DNA from: Clostridia bacterium
GTDB taxonomy: Bacteria > Bacillota > Clostridia > Christensenellales > UBA3700
Reading direction: 5' to 3'
DNA: 5,848 bases
NCBI GenBank assembly: GCA_029067255.1
Contig: JAIEEW010000087.1
Location: forward strand, 1 to 5,848
Below the pieces are notes generated by a model. It made no database searches. It was not told where the DNA came from and worked only from the letters and a program-made list of their open reading frames with translations. A program made the translations under genes and the position numbers. Below are positions 1-5,848 of this stretch, piece by piece (the stretch's first letter is position 1; every line of letters starts with the position of its first letter).

Positions 1-17
1 GTTCATAATCAACCCAA

Positions 18-554
<537 letters not shown>

Positions 555-2558
555 TTACGCCTTGTCTTTGCTCTTTTTAGGTTCCGTAGGAACTCCTATG
601 ACGTAATACTTTGTCTGACTGCCAAGCGGCTCGAACAACTCGCCCCCGCCGGTATAGAATTTGCCGAAGTATTCGACAAACTGCAATCTCGAATTATGGA
701 CGTACGCGCCGAGCGCATTGATAGCCACGTTGAACGTATGACCTATAATATATATAATTATCGATACTATTACGCCTAAGAATTTGACGGGAACCATTCC
801 GGATATTACTTCCGCGATTTGGTTGAACACCATCGCGATAACGCCCGTAGCCAATCCCAGTCCGAATATACGCGTATAACTCATAAGGTCGGAGAAGAAA
901 TTGATAATTCCGTACAAACTCGAAAACGCGCCGGTAACTTTCTTCGCGCCTTTTTTGCCAAACGTACCCGACAGCATCAAAAGCGCCGCTCCGATTATTA
1001 TCAATACTATTCCCAACGTCTTTGCCCACGCGCCTATTTTACCCGCAAGAGCAAATCCGCCTATGCCCAGCGCAAGGAAGTACCAACTGAACGCCGAAGA
1101 TATTCCCCACAACGGCTGCTTTGCCTTTATCAACGCAACCATATTTATAGCCATACCTACGAACATCTGAACCAAACCTATCGCAAGACTGAGCACAAGC
1201 AACGGCATCGGATCTTCTATAGGATTGAACCAGCACCACATACCTATATCGGACGCGCTCACGCCAAAATACGAGCCAAACAGAAATCCCCATATAAGCG
1301 TGGATATACCGCCCATAAATATTATTTTTACCAGATTAAGTTCGCCTTTCGGCGGTTTGCGTATCGCTAAAACAATACCCGCGCCGAGCGTAAGCAACAA
1401 ACCGTAACCCGCGTCGGAAAGCATCATTCCGAACATTAGGAAGAAGAAAAACGCGACGCCCGGATTTGGGTCAATCTCCTTATAGAAAGGCACCGAATAC
1501 ATATTCGTAATGCTTTCGTACGGAGCGACGACTCCGTTGTTGATCGCCAACGTCGGCGGAGTTTCGCTCTCCAAAGGTTCTCTTATAGTAAACGCCAAAG
1601 ACAGCGGACTTTTTTCAAGTTCGTCGTTAACTCTCTGCGCGTCGCTCTCCGGCAACCACGCTTCGAGATAATATGCGGACTGCGTTTCGCGAGTAGCGTT
1701 TCTGCTCTCTAATTTCGCAACTTCAAGATTGAGATAATCGTAAAGACGTTTTACGTCGTCGATTATCGATTCAAAGGTCATGATAGTTTCCACTACGGAG
1801 AAATAACGTTTTTCGTTTTCTTCAAGACGCGACTTACAATCCTTTTCGATTTCCGCGGCAGTCTTATCCAAATCAAACGGACACTGCGCAAACTCTACTT
1901 CGTTGAGAATTTCCTGCAACGCGTCTTTGTTTTCCTTTCCTATGATTATAGCGACGCCGCTTGAAATTTCCGCGTCGAAAATTTCATACTCGCCGCCGAC
2001 TTGAATTATCTTTTCAAGAGAAGACAAATTCGTATTCTTTACTTCGCCCAAAAGCACGTCAACGTTGACGGTATTCGCAAATTTGGAAAAAGGAGAACTC
2101 ATTTTCATATAAGGAGCAAGCGACGATAGAACGGAACGTTCTTTCTGAGCGCTCGCTTTCAAAGCAACAATCTCGTCTTTTAATTCTTTGAGTTTGTTGA
2201 TCTGAGTAAAAATATCCGTTTCGATTTCCGAAATCTTTTCGAAATTTTCAAAAGTAATGACCGTCTTAGTCGCAAACATACCCGGTCCTTTCGCGGGTAT
2301 ATAATCTATCTTATGGTCTTTGGCAAGTTTTTTTGCCGTTACCTTAAAATCTTTGAGAGTTTGAAGACAAAATTCAAGTTTTGCTATCTTCAACTTGCTT
2401 TCGTCGATATCCTGCTGAATATCCGTAGAATGCATCTTTTCGATTTCAGGCGTAGCGGTAACTTCCGCGCAACCCAACTTGTGCAGTTTTCTTATTAAAG
2501 TATTACGCTCGGATACGTTGCCTATCAAAAGCAACTTACGCATATTACTAATTGCCAT
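555..2558 (-). CDS. ntpI: V/A-type ATPase subunit I (membrane stator a subunit)
   Basis: This 667-residue protein is the stator subunit that forms the ion half-channels against the c ring and anchors the peripheral stalks. Residues 1 to about 360 are a charged cytoplasmic arm with coiled-coil stretches (about 50-80, 105-145 and 235-290) and the family sequence AYYLEAWLPE at 296-305. The membrane half starts near 366 with FFFFLMFGMMLSDAGYG and holds about eight hydrophobic segments. The arginine that faces the ring glutamate is expected in SYTRIFGLGLA (R563), and a second conserved arginine is R624 in HNSRLQFVEYFGKFY, followed by a GGG turn. The start at 2558 gives MAISNMRKL, matching the usual family N-terminus, with an AAGG site seven bases upstream; it overlaps the end of the G/H subunit gene by 11 bp, suggesting translational coupling. 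A lysine-rich tail (about 656-667) is not part of the conserved domain. The length is normal for the family and nothing appears broken. Confidence 0.97.
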   Translation of the reverse strand: MAISNMRKLLLIGNVSERNTLIRKLHKLGCAEVTATPEIEKMHSTDIQQDIDESKLKIAKLEFCLQTLKDFKVTAKKLAKDHKIDYIPAKGPGMFATKTVITFENFEKISEIETDIFTQINKLKELKDEIVALKASAQKERSVLSSLAPYMKMSSPFSKFANTVNVDVLLGEVKNTNLSSLEKIIQVGGEYEIFDAEISSGVAIIIGKENKDALQEILNEVEFAQCPFDLDKTAAEIEKDCKSRLEENEKRYFSVVETIMTFESIIDDVKRLYDYLNLEVAKLESRNATRETQSAYYLEAWLPESDAQRVNDELEKSPLSLAFTIREPLESETPPTLAINNGVVAPYESITNMYSVPFYKEIDPNPGVAFFFFLMFGMMLSDAGYGLLLTLGAGIVLAIRKPPKGELNLVKIIFMGGISTLIWGFLFGSYFGVSASDIGMWCWFNPIEDPMPLLVLSLAIGLVQMFVGMAINMVALIKAKQPLWGISSAFSWYFLALGIGGFALAGKIGAWAKTLGIVLIIIGAALLMLSGTFGKKGAKKVTGAFSSLYGIINFFSDLMSYTRIFGLGLATGVIAMVFNQIAEVISGMVPVKFLGVIVSIIIYIIGHTFNVAINALGAYVHNSRLQFVEYFGKFYTGGGELFEPLGSQTKYYVIGVPTEPKKSKDKA

Positions 2559-2871
2559 ACTTTGCCTTCAATTCCTGCTTTATAGCCTCATAAACCTGTT
2601 TTTTCTTATCTTCTGATATTTTACCGAGAGCATCGATAGCCGACTGAGTTTCTTTCAAACGTTCAACTCTCGCCTTTTCTCCGTCCGCCAGTCCTTTTTG
2701 CGTAGATTCGCGCTCTTTCGCAAACTGCGCGTCTTTCGCCGCGTCGTACATATGCTTCGCCTGTTTTTTCGCTTCGCTTACGATCTCGTTGGCTTTATTT
2801 ACGGAATCTTTTATTATTTCCTTAGCCTTATCTTCGGCGTCTAATATGCTGTCTATCATCTCTTCGATCAT
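2548..2871 (-). CDS. V/A-type ATPase peripheral-stalk subunit G/H (NtpF/AhaH-like)
   Basis: This 107-residue, highly charged protein (rich in Lys, Glu and Ala) is predicted to be nearly one continuous helix, as expected of the stalk subunit that pairs with subunit E and links the catalytic head to subunit I. The start region MIEEMIDSILDAEDKAKEII and the following Ala/Lys/Glu heptad-like pattern resemble the archaeal AhaH and bacterial NtpF families. Such proteins are poorly conserved, so the assignment leans on position directly before ntpI, where this subunit is normally encoded. The ATG at 2871 follows a GGAG site about ten bases upstream; a second ATG at 2859 is possible but leaves worse spacing. 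The stop TAG lies inside the start of ntpI (11-bp overlap). It begins 20 bp after rpiB with no terminator visible between them, so it is probably transcribed with rpiB. A generic coiled-coil protein is the only realistic alternative. Confidence 0.88.
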   Translation of the reverse strand: MIEEMIDSILDAEDKAKEIIKDSVNKANEIVSEAKKQAKHMYDAAKDAQFAKERESTQKGLADGEKARVERLKETQSAIDALGKISEDKKKQVYEAIKQELKAKYGN

Positions 2872-2891
2872 TTTCGATACTCTCCGATAGT

Positions 2892-3341
2892 TTATTTGAA
2901 ATATTTGTTTTCTATCGCCGTTATTTTACCCACTCTGCCGGAATGTCTGCCGCCTTCGAACGGCGTATTGAGCCAAACTCTCGTCATTTCTTCCGCCAGT
3001 TCCGCAGATACTACTCTGCCGCCCATAGCGAGTATATTAGCGTCGTTGTGCTGAGCGCACATCTGAGCGGTAAACAAATCGTGGCAAACCGCCGCTCTTA
3101 TTCCTTTTACCTTATTTGCCGCTATGCTTATTCCTATGCCCGTGCCGCAAAGTACGATACCCTTATCCGCTCTGCCTTCCGACACCGCTTCCGCCACTTC
3201 GAGCGCGTAATCGGGATAATCTACCGACGCGCAATCGAAACAACCGAAATCAATAATTTCTATACCGTTTTCTTTAAGAACCTTTTCCACAGACGGCTTG
3301 ATAGCAATGCCGCCGTGATCGCATCCTAACGCTATTTTCAT
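2892..3341 (-). CDS. rpiB: Ribose-5-phosphate isomerase B (RpiB/LacAB family)
   Basis: This cytoplasmic enzyme interconverts ribose 5-phosphate and ribulose 5-phosphate in the non-oxidative pentose phosphate pathway; some relatives act on allose 6-phosphate or galactose 6-phosphate. The 149 residues match the usual length. Visible motifs are CDHGG (D8, H9), the loop VLCGTGIGISIAANK with catalytic C65, AQHNDANILAMGGR with H98 and N99 (ring opening and substrate binding), and the phosphate-binding GRHSGRV segment (R132, H133, R136). The ATG at 3341 is chosen because a GAGG site ends five bases before it; a GTG at 3347 would lie inside that site. A promoter lies just upstream. It follows ywlE, as in the Bacillus subtilis ywlC-ywlE-ywlF cluster, which favours true RpiB over the paired LacA/LacB enzymes. 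It leads directly into the ATPase genes. Confidence 0.96.
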   Translation of the reverse strand: MKIALGCDHGGIAIKPSVEKVLKENGIEIIDFGCFDCASVDYPDYALEVAEAVSEGRADKGIVLCGTGIGISIAANKVKGIRAAVCHDLFTAQMCAQHNDANILAMGGRVVSAELAEEMTRVWLNTPFEGGRHSGRVGKITAIENKYFK

Positions 3342-3366
3342 ACTCACCTCTTAATAATATACGATT

Positions 3367-3395
3367 ATTCTACCACAATTTTCCAAATTTTGCAA
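3367..3395 (-). promoter_or_regulatory. Predicted sigma-A-type promoter for rpiB and the ATPase genes
   Basis: On the minus strand there is a -35 box TTGCAA (3395-3390, 4 of 6 consensus bases), an exact 17-bp spacer and a -10 box TAGAAT (3372-3367, 5 of 6) preceded by TGG, an extended -10 motif. A/T-rich tracts lie upstream, as in UP elements. Initiation would fall near 3360, giving a leader of about 20 bases that contains little more than the GAGG ribosome binding site of rpiB. There is no room for a riboswitch. The downstream ATPase genes follow without an obvious terminator and are probably driven from here at least in part. Confidence 0.65.
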
Positions 3396-3431
3396 CACTC
3401 AATTTATTTTTATTATATATTATTTACATAC

Positions 3432-3460
3432 TTGCAAAATTGTTTACGTTTTTTTTGCAA
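3432..3460 (-). repeat. AT-rich inverted repeat after ywlE
   Basis: TTGCAAAA (3460-3453 on the minus strand) and TTTTGCAA (3439-3432) are perfect 8-base arms around a 13-base spacer, beginning eight bases after the ywlE stop codon. It could act as a weak transcription terminator for the manA-sua5-ywlE transcript, but the stem has only two G/C pairs and no T run follows. Alternatively it is a protein-binding operator, since each arm contains the self-palindrome TTGCAA that recurs in the rpiB -35 box. Neither role can be decided from sequence. Confidence 0.35.
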
Positions 3461-3467
3461 TAAAACG

Positions 3468-3926
3468 CTATTTTTTGCCGTCTTTATCTACTGTTTCAAA
3501 GAGTTTTTCCACTATTGCGTCCATTGCGTCGCGAAGTTGCTTTTCAACTTCCCTATACGCCTTCTCATCTCTTCCGTAAGGATCCGATATGTCGCCCAAA
3601 TGAGTAATATCGTCCACGCAAAACAGTTTTTCTCCGTCGACATGACTTTGCTGCAGCAACGCTTTATGACTTCTTGTCATTGTTACTATCATATCGCTGC
3701 TGTCAATAAGTTTTTGAGTTACGGGTTGGGACGTATGGGTAAAAAAGATTCCCATCGACTCGATTATCTCGGAAGTATTCTTGCTCATAGGCTCGCCGTA
3801 AGCGCAATACACTCCGGCGCTGTCCACTTCTATGGAAAGATTTTCTCTGTCTATTTTTTCCTGTAAGATCGCCTGCGCGAGCGGGGATCTGCAAGTGTTT
3901 CCCGTACAGACAAAAAGTATTTTCAT
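3468..3926 (-). CDS. ywlE: Low-molecular-weight phosphatase, YwlE-like (probable protein-arginine phosphatase)
   Basis: This 152-residue cytoplasmic enzyme belongs to the low-molecular-weight protein tyrosine phosphatase fold. The phosphate-binding loop sits at the very N-terminus: CTGNTCRS, with nucleophile C7, R13 and S14. The general acid is D115 in DPYG. T11 in the loop is the residue that in Bacillus subtilis YwlE favours phosphoarginine, whereas classical phosphotyrosine enzymes usually carry isoleucine or another bulky residue there. The likely role is therefore removing arginine phosphate placed by a McsB-type kinase, but phosphotyrosine activity remains possible. The ATG at 3926 is chosen because it places the loop at residues 7-14 as in the family, follows a GGAGG site and overlaps the sua5 stop codon as ATGA; the frame extends further upstream only as an Arg/Lys-rich stretch inside sua5. 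The order sua5-ywlE-rpiB supports the assignment. Confidence 0.94.
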   Translation of the reverse strand: MKILFVCTGNTCRSPLAQAILQEKIDRENLSIEVDSAGVYCAYGEPMSKNTSEIIESMGIFFTHTSQPVTQKLIDSSDMIVTMTRSHKALLQQSHVDGEKLFCVDDITHLGDISDPYGRDEKAYREVEKQLRDAMDAIVEKLFETVDKDGKK

Positions 3927-4918
3927 ACGCGTTTTCCTCCGCTTGCCTTCTCTATTCTGTTCATTACTGACTTCGCGACTCCTTCGTCTCCGAAATCCTG
4001 ACATATAATATAACCGTATTGTTTCTGCGCTTCATGCATAGCCGAATAAATATTTCTCATAACGTCTTCGCTATTTTCTCCGAGATCAATGCTTTTACAA
4101 TCGCAAATTTCGCCGACTTTCGAAATATAATCTCTTATCGCAAGTATCACCGGATTTCTACTTTCATTCTCTTTATAAATCTTTGCCGCTATCTTAGGCG
4201 ACGACGCCACTACCATTTCGCAATCGGGCGCATAGTGTCTATACTTCATTCCGGGCGCTTTTGCGACTACTATCTTTCCGCCGAAAGTCTTCACTTCTCC
4301 CAACACTCTGGCAAGCATATCGGGCGTAATCGCTCCGGGACGCAAAACCGTAGGGATATCGCACGTCATATCAATAATAGTCGACTCTATTCCCACGCTG
4401 CATTCTCCGCCTTGCAGTATAAGCGGTATTCGTCCGTTCATATCTTCGAATACGTGATTTGCGGAAGTCGGACTTATCCTTGTCGACGTGTTTGCCGACG
4501 GCGCGCATATCGGAACGCCGCAGGCTTGTATAAATTTTCTTGCTACTTCATGAGCGGGAAATCTTACGCCTACCGTGGCAAGTCCCGCAGACACTTCGGC
4601 GGGTATACAATCTGACTTTTGAAGAATTACCGTTATAGGTCCTGGCATAAACGCGTCTATGACCGCTCTTGCCTGAGCAGACACGCTCTTCGCCACTCTA
4701 TCTATCATAGACTTGTCGGCAACGTGTACAATGAGCGGATTATCGGACGGTCTGCCTTTTGCTTCAAAAATCTTTTTGACTGCGTCTTTATCAAACGCGT
4801 TAGCGCCCAATCCGTAAACCGTTTCGGTAGGAAAAGCCACTACTTCTCCGCTTTTAATCAATCCGACCGCTTTCTCCAGTCCTTCTTCCAAAGTCAAAAT
4901 TTCCGTACGCATAACCAT
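3923..4918 (-). CDS. ywlC: L-threonylcarbamoyladenylate synthase (Sua5/YwlC, two-domain TsaC)
   Basis: The enzyme makes threonylcarbamoyl-AMP from threonine, bicarbonate and ATP, the first step of the t6A modification at position 37 of tRNAs that read ANN codons. The YrdC/TsaC domain covers roughly residues 3-205, with FPTETVYGLG, KGRPSDNPL, PGPITVIL, VGVRFPAH, CAPSANTST, GIESTIID and LRPGAI all intact. The linker APGMKYRHYAP leads into a smaller C-terminal Sua5 domain of about 100 residues, so this is the long Sua5 form rather than the short TsaC. The start is ambiguous. ATG at 4918 (331 residues, used here) lies five bases after the manA stop; ATG at 4912 gives the family-like MRTEIL; TTG at 4930 has the best-placed AAAGG site but would overlap manA. 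All leave the domain complete. It sits between manA and ywlE, overlapping the latter by four bases, so it is almost certainly part of one operon. Confidence 0.95.
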   Translation of the reverse strand: MVMRTEILTLEEGLEKAVGLIKSGEVVAFPTETVYGLGANAFDKDAVKKIFEAKGRPSDNPLIVHVADKSMIDRVAKSVSAQARAVIDAFMPGPITVILQKSDCIPAEVSAGLATVGVRFPAHEVARKFIQACGVPICAPSANTSTRISPTSANHVFEDMNGRIPLILQGGECSVGIESTIIDMTCDIPTVLRPGAITPDMLARVLGEVKTFGGKIVVAKAPGMKYRHYAPDCEMVVASSPKIAAKIYKENESRNPVILAIRDYISKVGEICDCKSIDLGENSEDVMRNIYSAMHEAQKQYGYIICQDFGDEGVAKSVMNRIEKASGGKRV

Positions 4919-4923
4919 TTCTA

Positions 4924-5848
4924 TCAACAATAAGCCTTTATCGCTTTTATTTTTCCGTAAACGTCAGTCTTGCCCGAATTCGCAGGCAAGAACACCGTAT
5001 CTCCTTGATCTACCGAAATACAACTACCGTTTGCCATTATCGCCCCGTTTCCTTCGACAATAGTCAATGAAACAAACGAAGAGCCGTCGACGTCAAAAGA
5101 GTATTCGTCTTCAACACTCAGTTCTTCTACCGTAAAATACTTGCATTCGGCAAGCCTGACCGAATTCCCGTCTGTTTCTTTTCTTGTTTCGTTGACTTTC
5201 ACTACCTTTGACGAATCCGTAACGTCCAGCGCTTTATCTATATGCAGTTCTCTTTTATTTCCGTCTTTATCCGTACGACCGTAATCGTAAAGTCTGTAAG
5301 TAATTGACGAATTTTGCTGAACTTCGCATATGACCAGTCCGCCGCATATAGCGTGAACCGTACCCGCAGGAATAAACAGACAGTCGCCTTTTTTTACCTT
5401 TATAAAATTGAGACGATCGGTAATATTGCCCGAGTTTAGGCAATCTTTCAATTCTTCTTTTGTCAAAGGCTTTTGAAATCCGCAGTAAACGCCGCTACCT
5501 TCTTTGCAATCCACAATATACCACATCTCAGTCTTGCCGTACTCGCCTTCGTTTGCAAGCGCGTATTCGTCGCTCGGATGCACCTGTATCGACAAATCGT
5601 CCTTACTGTCTATAAATTTGATAAGGATAGGAAAAAAGTCAAACGCTTGTCCATTCTTGCCCAAAAAATCAGGATTTTCCGCTATTACGTCGGCAAGAGA
5701 GCGGTCGGAAAACTCGCCGTTTATCACGACGCTTTTTCCTTTAGCGTTGCACGATAATTCCCAACTTTCCGCGATATTATCGCCGTCGGTATGTTTGTTC
5801 CATTTTTCCGCAAGTCTGTTTCCGCCCCATACGGTCTGTACCGTAGCG
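4924..5848 (-). CDS. manA: Class I mannose-6-phosphate isomerase, partial (5' end outside the window)
   Basis: The enzyme interconverts mannose 6-phosphate and fructose 6-phosphate, linking mannose use or GDP-mannose supply to glycolysis. The reading frame stays open to the right edge: 307 codons are visible, beginning ATVQTVWGGNRLAEKW, which aligns with the N-terminal VWGG/IWGG region of short Firmicute ManA proteins, so only about ten residues are missing. A GTG at 5727 in the same frame is internal, not the start. The cupin metal site is complete: Q88 and H90 in IQVHPSD, E107 in KTEMWY and H165 in AGTVHAI (counting from the first visible residue). The segment QQNSSITYRLYDYGR holds the likely catalytic arginine R185. 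A C-terminal cupin-like region (about 230-307) ends at TGA, five bases before the sua5 ATG used here. The short length fits the B. subtilis-type enzyme (about 315 residues) rather than the larger E. coli-type ManA. Confidence 0.95.
   Translation of the reverse strand, partial: ATVQTVWGGNRLAEKWNKHTDGDNIAESWELSCNAKGKSVVINGEFSDRSLADVIAENPDFLGKNGQAFDFFPILIKFIDSKDDLSIQVHPSDEYALANEGEYGKTEMWYIVDCKEGSGVYCGFQKPLTKEELKDCLNSGNITDRLNFIKVKKGDCLFIPAGTVHAICGGLVICEVQQNSSITYRLYDYGRTDKDGNKRELHIDKALDVTDSSKVVKVNETRKETDGNSVRLAECKYFTVEELSVEDEYSFDVDGSSFVSLTIVEGNGAIMANGSCISVDQGDTVFLPANSGKTDVYGKIKAIKAYC

Noticed and set aside
1..6. Possible start (ATG AAC on the minus strand) of the next ATPase gene after ntpK.
   Set aside because: Only two codons are visible and no clear ribosome binding site precedes them. 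A subunit E gene is expected there from the family's gene order, but the window does not show it.
2943..3329. Plus-strand open frame opposite rpiB.
   Set aside because: It is fully contained in the antisense of a well-conserved enzyme and has no family features.
3927..4004. Possible 26-residue Arg/Lys-rich N-terminal extension of the phosphatase.
   Set aside because: It overlaps the sua5 coding region, is not found in the family, and the ATG at 3926 has a proper ribosome binding site and places the catalytic loop at the expected position.
4019..4933. Plus-strand open frames opposite sua5 (4019-4615 and 4619-4933).
   Set aside because: They are antisense to an intact, motif-complete sua5, with Arg/His/Tyr-rich low-quality translations and no recognisable family.

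Overview
All seven genes in the window are on the minus strand, so transcription runs from base 5848 toward base 1. The families and their order point to a low- to moderate-GC Firmicute, most likely an anaerobic Clostridia-type bacterium. The grounds are a V/A-type rather than F-type ATPase, the sua5-ywlE-rpiB order known from Bacillus subtilis, GAGG/AGGAGG ribosome binding sites and a sigma-A-like promoter. The exact lineage cannot be fixed from sequence alone.

Right-hand block (3468-5848): a class I mannose-6-phosphate isomerase (manA, cut by the right edge), the tRNA t6A enzyme Sua5/TsaC, and a YwlE-type low-molecular-weight phosphatase. The three are packed with at most a few bases between them (sua5 and ywlE share an ATGA overlap) and look like one translationally coupled transcript.

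Break (3342-3467): a short AT-rich gap with three copies of the palindrome TTGCAA. Two of them lie in an inverted repeat just after ywlE. The third forms the -35 box of a well-spaced promoter that reads into rpiB.

Left-hand block (18-3341): ribose-5-phosphate isomerase B, followed 20 bp later by the start of a V/A-type ATPase operon: peripheral-stalk subunit G/H (NtpF/AhaH-like), membrane subunit I (the a subunit) and membrane rotor subunit K (the c ring). The K subunit keeps every residue that binds Na+ in the Enterococcus hirae c ring, so a sodium-coupled enzyme is plausible. The remaining subunits (E, C, F, A, B, D) would be expected beyond base 1.

Taken together this is ordinary housekeeping and energy-metabolism sequence. 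I see no mobile element, CRISPR array, RNA gene, defence system or clearly undescribed system. The points worth a second look are the V-ATPase in the position after rpiB where B. subtilis has its F-ATPase further along the same cluster, the sodium signature in subunit K, the phosphoarginine-type threonine in the phosphatase, and the small intergenic structures.
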